NCBI GenBank assembly: GCA_039707655.1 | Contig: CM077676.1 | Location: 454,450,379-454,514,378, forward strand | Reading direction: 5' to 3' | From: Elymus sibiricus | Lineage: Eukaryota; Streptophyta; Magnoliopsida; Poales; Poaceae | DNA length: 64,000 bases | In this document: positions 1-10,583 of the stretch, one piece after another | How positions within the stretch are numbered: the first letter of the stretch is position 1 | Layout of the letters: each line of letters opens with the position of its first letter | Notes under the pieces: model-generated | Databases searched by the model: none | Told to the model about the DNA's origin: nothing | What the model saw: only the letters and a program-made list of their open reading frames with translations | Translations under genes and position numbers: made by a program

Positions 1-297
1 AATAGGTACGCCAATGCTCTGAATTCCAACTTAGAATGTGGCTCCGCTCAGTCACAACTATCATGTCAACCTGAAATGAGCAACGAATCACATGATAAAG
101 GTCAGTACATGCACATAGTTCCGTAAAACTCCTACTATTATCATCATTGATATAGCTACAGATCTGACTTCTTATAAAATATGAACACCTAAAGAACGAT
201 AGTGTTCAATTATATTGATATCATGTTGCATTCATCAAATCGCTAACTGGAATAATCTTGACCTCCTGTCCAACTACATTGGTAACAAAAAAATGCA

Positions 298-1780
298 TCA
301 ATTTTCAGAAATGGTGACTTCTGTGCCGGTCAGTTGTAAATCAACGACATCATCTACCCTTTCTGTTTTATACTCAAGTACATCCCACGGGGACGCCTGA
401 TAACCTGAACACCAAACAGAAAACATTGACATGAAAATTGTAGCCTCACAAAACATGAAATCTTTCACACGGTGAGGCTACAACTTCCATGGTAAATAAA
501 ACCTTAAGTTCTGACAAAAAGATATCTCAAGCATAATCTTTGACCACCAAGGCATGCTAACAACTAATGGGATTACCCAACCATTATAACCTGATAGTTT
601 TGCACTCTCAAATGATCAATTCTACTTGGCAAGTTGAAAAGAATGTTGTACTTACACTCACCACTGGAATGCTAGAGTGCAAAACTCATTGTATTGTAGG
701 TTGCTTACATATTGGAGGACAATGATGGCACGGCCAAATCCATCATACGCTCCCTGTTGTGCCGCGAATCCTGTATTGTGGTCTCATATATATAACCTGC
801 AATCGCATGCTAAAGTTTGAATCAAATTCAAACAATTGATTCAGGTGATAACTAATTAACCATAGACTAAGTTTCAAAAGAAGGAAATATTTCAAATCCT
901 TCTTTAAAGCATACATAAACTGCAGTTTGAAATCTTTTTGTAATGAAAAGTTGTTTTGGATTGAAACAAATTGTGGGCTTCTGAATCAAGGTCTTGAAAG
1001 TTCTCTCTAGAAGTTCTGTAGTGCTCCATTTATCTTTGTTCTCTCTAGAAGTTTTGTAGTATAAGAATATCACTCCATTTATCTTTTTTTAGTAAGATCA
1101 CTACATAAATGGAACATGTAACATGACGTATGCATATATAAGCTACTTAAGGTGGCATTGTATCCAAACACAATGATCTTATGAGATGGACATGGAAAGA
1201 AAATACTAACTGATATTCAGATTTGTTTAACACTCTAAACAATAAAGAAAATATCACTGCCTTCGTCATTTTTCATTCCCCTCGACCTGAGGTTGTGGAA
1301 TGAACAAAAATGGAGCCACACAAATTAATTCTTGCAAGGGGGAGATGATCCATAACCTGAAGATTGGAAAATCAGAACAAACAGTTCATCTACAGCTTGT
1401 GATCTATAATCTGGCCACCATGATTTCAGCCAAGGAGAGTGGACCACCACCACCGGAGCAGCAATAGGCCAATAGCATGAGAGCATGACCACCAGTCCAC
1501 CACCAGCAGCAAGACTAAAGAGAAGGGAGGCAGAGCTCGATGGGGATCACGGGGCTCACCTGCCTGGAGAACAAGAGCACGGGGGAGCGCAAGATCCACG
1601 GTGGGATGAGGTCGGAGGCCAGCGGCCGGCGGCGCGAGGAGGGGCGCGAGATCCGCAGCGGCGCGCGTCCAGCGGCCGGCGACGCTCGTCCAGCGGCCGG
1701 CGGCTCAAGGAGGGGCCCGACGGCGCGAGGAGAGACCCAGACCCTAACCCTAACCCGAGCGTTGGTGCCGTCGCCGCCAT
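298..1780 (-). CDS. possible multi-exon gene of unknown function (candidate exons only)
   Basis: I do not recognise this gene. Three pieces look exon-like on the minus strand. At 1780-1560 an ATG opens a 221-base frame (MAATAPTLGLGLG..., rich in Ser, Arg and Pro, like a plastid transit peptide) that ends at a good GTGAG donor. At 770-709 a 62-base block lies between an AG acceptor and a GTAAG donor and reads GFAAQQGAYDGFGRAIIVLQ. At 404-298 a block after an AG acceptor reads GYQASPWDVLEY... and ends ...VTISEN then TGA. A further block near 1365-1275 also follows a CAG acceptor. The reading phase does not join cleanly between the 770-709 and 404-298 blocks, so an exon is missing, the gene is broken, or one call is wrong. 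The function is not assigned; transcript evidence would settle it. Confidence 0.3.
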
Positions 1781-2040
1781 GGGCGAGGCTCCACTTGAGC
1801 AGGCCGTTCCAGTCGGGGGGCCCTCCTGCTCCTCCTTCTTGGTGATGTTCCCTTCTCACGATTGTCGCCGAAGAGGCGAGAGCTGCTGACGGCAGAGGGG
1901 GCGCGGGGGGCGGCGGCGGCGGCGGCGGAGGAGGAGGTTAGGATGGGTTCGATTTGGGGGAGAGAATAGGTCGGGTGGGTGAGGTGAGGGGGGAGAAAGA
2001 GAGAGAGGGGTGGGGCCTGGCTGGGAGAGAGGGGAGATAG
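1781..2040. other. GC-rich then purine-rich stretch, possible promoter or 5' leader
   Basis: This stretch holds a run of GGC repeats near 1909-1930, then G- and GA-rich sequence up to the transposon repeats at 2041. It lies directly upstream of the ATG at 1780 on the minus strand, where a leader and promoter would be expected. No specific motif is called. Confidence 0.25.
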
Positions 2041-2446
2041 CCCCACCTCTTTGCCATCAGCCAGCAGATGGCAAAGAAGTGCTTTGCCATCAGCCAGCAG
2101 ATGGCAAAGAAGTGCTTTGCCATCAGCCAGCAGATGGCAAAGAAGTGCTTTGCCATCTGCTGGCTGATGGCAAAGAGGTGGGCCTAGTGCGCCGTTACAA
2201 CGCCGTCGTCCGCTGGACCCCACCAACCTCTTTGTCGTCTGCCAGCAGACGGCAAAGACAGACGGCAAAGATTCTTTGCCATCTGCTGGCAGATGGCAAA
2301 GAATTGGCTGATGGCAACCAGGTTCTTTGCCATCTGTCAGTTCTTTGCCATCTGTTTTTTGTAAGCAGATGGCAAAGACGTTCTTTGCCATCCGCTGGCA
2401 GACGGCAAAGAGCTGACTGATGGCAAATTCCCTGTTTCCAGTAGTG
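2041..2446. mobile_element. CACTA transposon terminal fragment (family with TTTGCCATC subterminal repeats)
   Basis: About ten copies of a subterminal motif of the type CTTTGCCATCAGCCAGCAG and its inverse GATGGCAAAG are packed here, four of them in near-perfect tandem at 2050-2175. The block ends at 2446 with CCAGTAGTG, which is the inverse of a CACTAC terminus, so the body of the element lies to the left. The other terminus is not in the window, or was lost near 2040 where the sequence becomes GA-rich. The end lies precisely inside the last exon of the GRP94 copy to the right. Confidence 0.75.
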
Positions 2447-5400
2447 TGCTCCGGCTCCTCCGCCTCTTGCTTGGCCGTCTCCTTCTCCTCCACCTCCGGC
2501 TCCTCTACTTCCTCTTCCTCCACGGCCGCGTCGGGGCTCAGGTCCAGGCTCTTCTGCACCGACCGGTAGATGCTGGAGGCGAAGTCCTTGGTGTCCGGCA
2601 GGTTGAACCCGCTCTCCATCAGCGCCGTCTGGTACACCAGCCTCGCCGTCTGCTTCAGGCCCTCGCTCTGCAAACACAAACACATATGCCAGCAATTTAG
2701 CATCATCGTTGCCTGCTGGCATTCATGAAGCAAAGATCAGGGGTATATAGGGAGACTCTACTCACATCGCTGTCCTGGGCGACCTTTGTCGCGGAGCTCC
2801 TTGATGATGGGGTGCCGGAGGTTGATCTCCAGGACCCTCTTGCCGCGCATGTACGCCTACTTGCTCGCGTCCGACAGGGTCTGCGCCTGCATGATCTTCT
2901 CCATGTTGGAGCTCCCCACCCGTACTTGGAGGTGACTACCACGCAGGGGGTGTTGTGCAGTCGGTTGCTGATCTTCACCGAGTCGATGCCCTCCGTGTCC
3001 AGGGCCTTCTTCCACCAGTCGGTCAACTCCTTGAACGACTCCTTGAGGTCCTTGAGCTTCGAGTCCTTGCCCAGCTTCAGGCCCTCTCTGGACACGTTCT
3101 GGAACTTCTTGTCCTCGTAGTCCATGAGGTATTGCATCAGGTACTCGTCTACAGGGTCGGTGAAGTAGATAACCTGCAAAAGAAACATGGGGTGCCGTGT
3201 TACTTCACAAGCTTGATACAGATTCCAAATTAAACCTGTTGCAAAGGCCAAGCCCAGCACAAAGTATCCAGACAGTATCCATGACTAAGCAGGCGGTACC
3301 TACTCTCTGGCAGCATTGGAATTGACATTACTGTAACTACATACTGAAATTCAATCTGTGCATTCAAATCAGAATTTGGGTCCTAAATCTCCTAAAATGC
3401 TGTATGGCAACATAATATGTGTTGTGATCTTCAGTAAAAACTGGTTTCTGAATATACTGAATAGCTCAAATCATCAGGTGAATTTAATTGTTTTCCAAAG
3501 TGCATATGTGAGTAAGCGGGAGAAATAGCAAGTGCAATGGTAACACAGTTGCATAGGTATACTGTGCCCGGCACACAAGTAGATAAACCTGACTGAGATG
3601 AAAAGGGGACATCACAGTAACATACCTCATAGTTTTTCTTGGTTAGCTGCTCAAGGAATGGAGATTTCTCTAGCTGTTCCTTGCTGCTTCCTGTAAGGTA
3701 GAAGATGTCCTTTTGCCCTGACTTCATCCTTGAAATAAAATCATCAAGGGAGACAAGTTTGCCATCTGACTTGGAACTGAAATAGACAAAAGATCAATTA
3801 TTTGCCCCAGTGTATGGAAGGAACTAGAGCATGAATATTGACCTTCAGAATACAGGACAAATCTCTCAAATCTCAGAAGCTTAGCAAGACGGTTCATGTT
3901 TGTTGCATCTTCAATGATTCCCAGCTTGACTGATTTGCCAAACTCATTCCAGAACTTGGCATACTGGCCCTTCTTCTCCTCCACTGCACTCTTTTCTTCA
4001 TCTGCTTACAGAAGATGATCTATAAGAACTATCGTCTTAAATATATAGTATGTGACTTGACTTCCCCAGAAACCCTAGTTACCTGTCTTTTCTTTGTTGC
4101 TGTACTCATCAGGATCCTCCTCAGCAAGTTTCCTAATCATGTCAAGAGCCTTGTGGATCAGTTTCTTCTTGATGGTCTTCAGACTGCTATGTTGTTGAAG
4201 CATTTCTCGCGATACATCGAGTGGCAATGTGTGAATCAACAATACCCTAGAGAGAACAATAGCATGTTATAAGTTAAATCTGTGCAAGTCAAGCATCGCA
4301 AAGAAAGAAAATCTGTACAAGTCAAGAGATGAATATCCCATTCAGATAGCAATGCAGTACCATCAAAAGGCTGAGGTACTTTGGAAGAAGATCATCAAAT
4401 TCATCAGAGATGAAAACCCTTCTAACATACAACTTGAGGTTTGACTTGTTAGCATTGTAGTAGCTCTCATACAGATCATGTGGAGCCTTCGGGGGAACAA
4501 AGAGCAAAGCTTTGAACTCGACATCTCCCTCAGCACTGAAGTGGCTCCAAGACATAGGCTTGTCGTCACCGAAGTCCTACACAAAAAGTAAAGTTAGAAG
4601 ACGTTCCTTATTTTCTTCTACAAGTCAAGTCACAAAGCTTGGCATTTCTCCTATAAATTATAATCATAACCGTAGTATGTACCTTAGCTAGTGAGTGGTA
4701 AAACTTCGAGTACTCTTCTTCAGTAACCTCCTTGGGGCTACGAAGCCACACCGCCTTCATATCATTCAGAAGCTCCCATTCAGTAGTAGTTTCCTTTACA
4801 GTCTTTGTCTTAGGCTTCTTCTCTTCATCATCTTCTGTCTCTTCTTCCTCTGACGTCTCTGTGGCTACAAAATAATGGACAATGCGTTAGTGATTGCATG
4901 CACACAACACAATATGATCGAGAAAAAAATGGATAACATTGAGTGCAAAACTTACTTGATTCCTCTTCTTCAGTTGATTCCTCCTCATCAGCTGGCACTT
5001 CAACATCTAACTCCTTGGTTGCCCACAAGTAAATGGAGAAGTTGATGAACTCAGAGTACTTCTTCACCAAGTCCTGCAAAACAAGCAACCATATTAAACA
5101 ATACATAAAAAAATACCGAAGTGGCAGATGTGTTTTGTCATATAATGTTTCAAATACAACTATCAAACGGAAAGACCTATGGGTGATACATTTGAGGTAT
5201 AATTCAGATCCACTGGGTCTTAAGTAGAAATACAACAACAATTTAATGAAAATATAGACTGCACTAACAACAAAAAAGACATGGCAATATGGTGATACCT
5301 TCAGCTTGTCTTCTTCCAAGTACTCCTTAGCCTCATCACGGAGATGTAATTTGATCTCAGTTCCACGGCCCAGGGGGAAATTCATTCCATGTATCCTCCG

Positions 5401-5951
5401 AAATAGCGAATGATCCATCAGCTTTGGACTCCCACACATATCTATTAGAGAGGGATACAATGTCACAACAGCAACAAGAAATGAACCAGAAGCCTAAGGC
5501 ATCAGTACTGTAACAAAGACAAGGACATTGGTCAGTGTCTTACTGTTTGTCGTCATTGTGCTTGTTGACCACTTCAACATAGTCAGCGACCAAGTATACT
5601 GAGTAGAAACCAACACCAAACTGCCCAATGAGATTGAGGTCACCTCCAGTCTGCATCTTTTCCACGAAAGCTGCAAAAAGTGCAAGCAATTAATGTTATT
5701 TATGAGAAAATTTCAAGGATTACATATATGTTGGATGGTATTTGGTGCAATATTCCACACCAACAAACAAATAATGCTGAATTTGCACTAGAGATTTCAC
5801 ATATCTTAGAGCAGAGCAATCGGTAGAAAACTGCAGTACCTGAAGTTCCAGACTTGGCAATGGTCCCAAGGTTCTTAATCAAATCTTCCTTGGTCATACC
5901 GACACCCCTATCCCGAATAGAGAGAATCTTGTTCTCCTTATCCAACTTAAT
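2446..5951 (-). pseudogene. ER Hsp90 (GRP94/endoplasmin) pseudogene, copy 1, truncated at both ends
   Basis: Intact GRP94 is an ATP-dependent chaperone of the ER lumen. Exons read on the minus strand are: 5951-5840 ([22 protein letters not shown]-site motif), 5670-5544 ([12 protein letters not shown], glycine-rich lid), 5441-5299 (GRGTEIKLHLRDEA), 5073-4956, 4864-4683 (TTTEWELLNDMKAVW), 4576-4361 ([16 protein letters not shown]), 4246-4083, 4001-3863, 3776-3626, 3173-2766 and 2667-2446. Most have GT/AG borders. Disabling changes are a 4-base insertion near 5375, a 2-base loss near 4230, AT in place of a GT donor at 3862-3861, a 2-base gain near 2915 and a 1-base gain near 2785. N-terminal exons are absent, and the C-terminal tail with KDEL is cut off by the CACTA end at 2446. 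It is almost identical to 22345-25847. Confidence 0.88.
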
Positions 5952-6913
5952 CTGCACATGGACATGGCAAATGCCTTACCAACCAATTCAAAAAGGAATG
6001 ACATGGCGATCAAAAAAGGCTATTAGCTCTGCAGCCCACCGTACCTGGATTTCAAGCTTAATCTGCATACTACAGGAATCAGTTACTTTGCCGTCTGCCA
6101 TAGCAGATGGCAAAGGCCCAGGCCACGGACGGCAAATAGCTTTGCCGTCTGCTGGCTGACGGCCCCACTTTCAGCACTGAAAGTCACGGTAAACATCTTC
6201 TTTGTCGTCTGTAGAATGGCAACGGACGGCAAAGACGTTTACCGTCCTCCTTCCTGGCTAAGCTGACGGCAAAGGTTCTGGACGGCAAAGTATAGCTGTT
6301 AGCCCCGTTAGGTGGCTAACGGCAGACTTTGCCATCTGCCTGCGGATAGCAAACAAAGACTTGCCTTTGCCGTCTGCCCAGTGACGTCAGCAGGCATGTG
6401 GCTGCCCGTCACTCCTGCTTTGTCTTTGCCGTCTGCCTGCTTTGTCTTTGCCGTCTGCCAGCTGACGGCAGAATGACCAAATGGGTCAGACATGGTGCTC
6501 CCAGGTTGCACAGGTTGCTGCCACGTGGCACCTTTGCCGTCCGCCTACCGACGGCAAAGGTCTTTGTCGTCCGCTGGCGGACGGCAAAGTGCCTGTACTG
6601 CCTCTTTTTTGTCTGTTTTCTGTTATTTCCCTGCATTTTCACAACACATATATGATATATATATATATAGTTTCAAGCTGAAGCATAGGCCATGTATTCC
6701 AACAATCCAACATCATCGTGAAATATTGAACAAGAGAACACATAGGCTATTAAAAGAACCAATACATACATAGTTTCACACTGTTCATCCATATATAGAT
6801 ACATAGTTTCACATTGTTCATCAATACAAATCAAAACAAAAACTAAACACTAGCAGTCCATCAATGCCAGCTTCCATGAAGTGAATCAAATCTGCAAAAT
6901 GGGAATAAGAAAG

Positions 6914-7230
6914 TTAGAAGAAGAAGAAGAAGAAGAAGAAGAAGAAGAAGAAGAAGAAGAAGAAAGAGAAGAAAAATAATAAGAAGAAAGAAAGAAGAAG
7001 AAAGAAGAAGAAGAATAAGAATAAGGAGTAGAAGATGGAGAAAAAGAAAGAAGAGAAAAAGGAAGAAAGAGAATATATTTTCTTCTTCTGCTCTCTTTTT
7101 CTCATCTTTCTTCTTCTCTTCTATTTTGTTATCCTTTTCCTTCTCATTCTTCTTCTTTTATTCTTTCTTTTTCTTCTCTTTCTTCTTCTATTCTTTCTTT
7201 TTCTCCTCTTCCTTGTTTTTCTTCTTCTTA
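6914..7230. repeat. GAA/TTC microsatellite tract, copy 1
   Basis: A long GAA array on the plus strand turns into an imperfect TTC/CTT-rich array, so the tract is purine-rich then pyrimidine-rich. Its long leucine-, lysine- or phenylalanine-rich reading frames are artefacts of the repeat. The equivalent tract at 26776-27055 is about 75 bases shorter. Confidence 0.9.
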
Positions 7231-7385
7231 TTCCTTATTTGTCTCATTTTAGAGCTAACTTAGGTAATTATGTCATTTTAGAGCTAACTAAGCTTATTAT
7301 GTCATTTTGGAGGAAAATAAGGTAAGTATAGGTCATTATTGAGCTAACTTAGGTAATTATGCCATTTTTTAGCTAACTAAGCTTA

Positions 7386-7725
7386 TTATGTCAAATGCTG
7401 CATTGGATTAAAGAAGCCCGGTGGAAAGATCTTCTCTAACTTGCAGAGCAACTCCGGCGCCAACTTTTCCATGTCATCTAGCACGCCAGGCGATAGTTCT
7501 TTCGCACAAAGAACACGGAAGAAATTGCTCAGCTCTGCCAGTACTAGCCATTCATCCTCAGGGATAAAGCCACGCAACATCACCGGCATTACCCGCTCAA
7601 GCCATATATGCCAATCATGACTCTTGAGACCAAATATTTTCAATTTTTCAAGACTCGCTCCCCTCTTTAGATTCGCTGCATACCCATCGGGGAACATCAA
7701 CTGCATTTTCACCCACAAGATAATT
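7386..7725 (-). pseudogene. Tnp2-type CACTA transposase, C-terminal fragment (copy 1)
   Basis: The minus-strand frame from ILWVKMQLMFPDGYAANLKRG to FFNPMQHLT then stop matches the end of the larger transposase frame at 27206-27545. CACTA Tnp2 proteins contain the motif region LKSHDWH followed by LPVMLRG-like sequence, and both are seen here (GLKSHDWHIW; MPVMLRGF). The 5' side is cut at 7725, so this is a remnant only. The frame continues upstream for a few codons into unrelated sequence. Confidence 0.85.
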
Positions 7726-8079
7726 CGACAAATAATATATCCATTATTATCAGAAAAATGTGAGGAATCCAAATATGACATCTTATTTTTAAATAAAATT
7801 AATTTTTAAAATTTTAATAAAATTTTTTTTGATTTGAAATAACTTTTTTTCCTTTTGGAATTTTGAGAGTCTGAGAAAACTTCACCGGGTAAAGCCCGGT
7901 GAAATCGAGTCCCAATTTTTCTCTAGTTTTTTTTGATATATTAAACTTTTTTTTTCGACGTCGTATGCAAAAGTTATGGCCGTTTTACATTTTTTGAAGA
8001 TTTTATCATTTTTGTTTATTTTCTACAAAACTAAAAAAGGCGATCCACCGGGGGGGGTAGAGTTTGAAAATTTCAGAAC

Positions 8080-8830
8080 CCCTTCAGACGAAAACTCGTC
8101 TGTTACAAAGACATTTCATTTTTTTAAACTTATTTCAACTCCAGACTTTTTGTGTGTGCACCATTCGAAGCCACGCCATCAATTTTCAACCCTTTCTGAC
8201 TTCATTTGCTATTTTTCATGCATTTACTGATTTTTTTGAGCTAAATGACCCTGAAATTGAAAAGCACCACAAATGAACTCTCAAAAGGTTGAAAATTGGC
8301 ATGGTATCATCATTTCACCCACATAGCATGTGCTAAAAAGTTGAGAGGGTTACGGCAAAAACTGGATGCACTTCGTGTACAAAATGGACAATCTCTTTCG
8401 AAGTATCAGGGTTTCAGACGAAAACTCGTCTGTTACAAAGGCATTTCATTTTTTAAAACTTATTTCAACTCCAGACTTTTTGTGTGTTCATTATGCACCA
8501 TTCAAAGACACATCCTCAAATTTCAACCCTTTCTGACTTCATTTGGTATTTTTCATGCATTTACTGATTTTTTTGAGCTAAATGACCCCGAAATTGAAAA
8601 GCACTACAAATGAACTCTGAAAAGGTTGAAAGTTGGCATGGTATCATCATTTCACCCACATAGCATGTGCTAAAAAGTTGAGAGGGTTACGGCAAAAACT
8701 GGATGCACTTCGTGTACAAACTGGACCATCTCATTCGAAGTATCAAGGTTTCGGACGAAAACTCGTCTGTTACAAATGCATTTCATTTTTTTAAACTTAT
8801 TTCAACTCCAGACTTTTTGTGCATTCAATA
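8080..8830. repeat. tandem repeat, unit about 330-340 bases, just over two copies
   Basis: The phrase GACGAAAACTCGTCTGTTAC recurs near 8087, 8416 and 8755. Each is followed by CATTTCATTTTTT and TTCAACTCCAGACTTTTTG. The first two full units also share CATTTACTGATTTTTTTGAG and ATCATTTCACCCACATAGC. The third unit breaks off near 8825. Confidence 0.85.
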
Positions 8831-9275
8831 TGCACAATACTACAACATGTTAAAATCTACAGAAAGAACTAACTAAAAATAATAATAAAACAACAATTAA
8901 ATGACTAAAACAACTATATAAGCAAAACAGTATTGTTTTAATTAAAATCCTAATTTAAATTATTCTAAAAATAACCAAATAAATCTTACTGTGACAACAA
9001 TCTAACACGTGACTAGGAGCAAAAAGAATTAAATAAAAACTATTTGTAAACTCAAGTTATTCACAATCTAGGGTTTGAAGCAAATTTGAACAAATTCAAA
9101 TTTAAACCATTCAAATTTGAAAACTAATGGCACAAACAGAAGCTAGACAAAATTTTGAATCTAATGCAAAAAGAATCACTCAAAAACATCAAATATCTTA
9201 AAAGATATAAGCAATTTAAAACAGAAACTAAAAACAGAAAACAAATGTAAAAACAGGAAAAAAAAACTTTCAGAA
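8830..9275. other. AT-rich interior of the CACTA fragment, no gene seen
   Basis: This stretch is strongly AT-rich with short A runs. It contains neither a reading frame of note nor a recognisable repeat, and is treated as filler of the surrounding CACTA fragment. Confidence 0.5.
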
Positions 9276-9664
9276 CCCCTTTAGTCCCGGTTGGTGTCTC
9301 CAACCGGGACTAAAGGTCCAACCTTTAGTCCCGGTTGGTAACACCAACCGGGACTAAAGCCTCAACCCCTTTAGTCCCGGTTGGTGTTACCAACCGGGAC
9401 TAAAGCCTCACCATTTGGTCCCGGTTCCAGCCACAAACCGGGACCAATGGCCCACGAGGTGCATTGGTCCCGGTTCGTGTCTGGAACTGGGACCAAAGGG
9501 GTCAGACGAGGCCCGGCCGGCGCCCTGGCCTCACGAACCGGGACCGATGCCCCCATGGGTCCCGGTTCGTGAGTGAACCGGGACTAATGGGCTTTTCAGG
9601 GTGGACCAAAGCCCTGTTTTGTACTAGTGGGGGTAGGATCAGGTGGAGGTTGATAGCATGCATG

Positions 9665-10130
9665 CACTGTTCAAAAAATCTTCCGATTCAGCGATTTATC
9701 ATCCGATTTATCGCTACTCTTGGGGTGACCGATAAGATTATGCCTTATCTTCACCATTTATCATTTTGTTCGATTTACGCTATGACAAGCGATTTATAGG
9801 GAATCTACCGATAAATCAGGCCTATTCATAGCACTATGTTTGCAAAAACTATGTTTATTTGCATTTTGTGGACCTTGTTACACAATATGTATTGTTGTCC
9901 TATTTAGTTTATCATTATACGAGCATTCAAAGGCTAGGAATCAAGGTAACACTTCTGTCCAATATTGTTTTGGTGTTGAATATAGCATATTTTACTGTTG
10001 GGAACCTGGGATTTGCAAAAAATGGCCGATTAATAGTCGACCGATCAAATCGATTAATCAACCGATTTCCGATTAATCTCTAATCCCCAACTGACCGAGA
10101 CGATAACGATAAGCGATATCCTCAACATTG
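9665..10130. mobile_element. small hAT-like element with 8-bp target duplication CATGCATG
   Basis: The 466-base insert is flanked by CATGCATG at 9657-9664 and 10131-10138. Its ends are imperfect inverted repeats: CACTGTTCAAAAAATC at the left and CAATGTTGAGGATATC on the opposite strand at the right. The interior has many CGATTTATCG and CGATTAATC-type words near both ends. F-box copy A shows the same site without the insert (CGCATGCATGTGATG at 14206-14220). It is too short to encode a transposase. The 8-base duplication fits hAT elements. Because CATGCATG is itself a simple repeat, chance is a little more likely here than for the other two elements. Confidence 0.6.
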
Positions 10131-10487
10131 CATGCATGTGATGTAAAATGTATGTGCACGAGCTAGTACTAATATCTCTCCTCTCCTCTCCTGAATACGC
10201 AGCCTTAACCCTCCTCCTTCATGGCCATCTTTCTAGTGATGCTGATGCAGTGAAGAGGCTTTCATCATAGTTTGTTGTGTCTGGGTGGAAGACACTCTAA
10301 GGAGACATTCCATTTTTCGCCCGGAGACCAGCAGAAAGATACATAGTGTAACTTCTTTCACAGGAGAAGGCAAAGGTAAATGAATATAAATAGAGCAGCA
10401 ATTCCGTTCGAGCTTTTACTCTACTATGTCGGGGACAGACAAAATAACCTCTCATAATAAGTTTGAAGAGGCATGGATGATGAGATG
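10131..10487. repeat. 3' flank of F-box copy C, homologous to 14213-14562
   Basis: About 350 bases match the DNA downstream of F-box copy A almost base for base (for example GTGCACGAGCTAGTACTAAT and CTCCTTCATGGCCATCTTTC). A more diverged version lies downstream of gene B (about 17480-17960). This identifies 10131-12130 as the remains of a third member of the array. Confidence 0.85.
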
Positions 10488-10583
10488 ATCCTCCATCCGG
10501 AATGATGGCGGCCAGCTGGGCGCTTCGGCAACGCCGTGGTGGTGCTCAGACCCACCTAGGTTTCCCACCGTTTCCTCTTTCAT
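10488..10583 (-). pseudogene. F-box gene copy C: exon 1 remnant
   Basis: From the ATG at 10583 the minus strand reads MKEETVGNLGGSEHHHGVAE and then ...PPSFRMED. This is the counterpart of exon 1 of gene B (…EHHHHGAGDEPSFRMEDLPT). Directly after MED the sequence passes into the 3' flank that follows exon 4 in copy A. Exons 2-4 and all introns, about 2 kb, have therefore been deleted. Upstream DNA (10584-10862 and 11702-12130) matches the 5' flank of copy A. Confidence 0.8.

Larger units (their letters stand above)
2446..7725. repeat. segmental duplication, copy 1 (partner 22345-27545)
   Basis: The GRP94 exons and introns, the CACTA left end and the transposase fragment here are repeated in the same order and orientation at 22345-27545, with only scattered substitutions and small indels. 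Homology starts at GTGCTCCGG (2446) and stops after ACAAGATAATT at 7725. The longest differences are in the GAA microsatellite, which is longer here, and a short gain in the CACTA subterminal repeats near 6540-6575. Confidence 0.93.
6068..7725 (-). mobile_element. CACTA element fragment, copy 1 (left end and 3' part of transposase)
   Basis: The terminus reads TACTACAGGAATCAG, a one-base variant of CACTACAGG, and is followed by subterminal repeats built on TTTGCCGTCTGC and GACGGCAAAG (6088-6590). Then come an AT-rich stretch, a GAA/TTC microsatellite, tandem copies of GAGCTAACTTAGGTAATTATG (7250-7390), and the 3' end of a Tnp2-type transposase. The fragment ends abruptly at 7725, where the full copy at 25964-30800 continues, so this copy lacks the rest of the transposase and the right terminus. 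Confidence 0.85.
7726..9629. mobile_element. CACTA element end, second family (TTTAGTCCCGG subterminal repeats)
   Basis: The right terminus at 9621-9629 reads GTACTAGTG (inverse CACTAGTAC). It is preceded by alternating direct and inverted copies of TTTAGTCCCGGTTGGTG and GGTCCCGGTTCGTG between 9280 and 9600, which are typical of a Triticeae CACTA family. The interior (7726-9270) is AT-rich and contains a 330-base tandem repeat. No coding sequence was recognised. The left side is joined at 7725 to the unrelated CACTA fragment, so the left terminus is missing. Confidence 0.75.

Noticed and set aside
1735..1757. Telomere-like CCCTAAA-type repeat (ACCCTAACCCTAACCC)
   Set aside because: Only about two and a half units. 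It falls in the N-terminal coding or leader region of a possible gene and cannot be a telomere.
2045..2175. Regular 34-base repeats resembling a CRISPR array
   Set aside because: The units are contiguous, contain their own inverse and have no unique spacers. They are CACTA subterminal repeats in a plant genome.
1750..2733. A 327-codon minus-strand frame joining GRP94 tail to upstream DNA
   Set aside because: It runs from the GRP94 last exon through CACTA subterminal repeats into an unrelated leader, so it is a chance fusion and not one gene.
6914..7325. Leucine- and phenylalanine-rich open frames suggesting membrane proteins
   Set aside because: They are translations of GAA/TTC microsatellites and appear in the same way in both copies of the duplicated segment.
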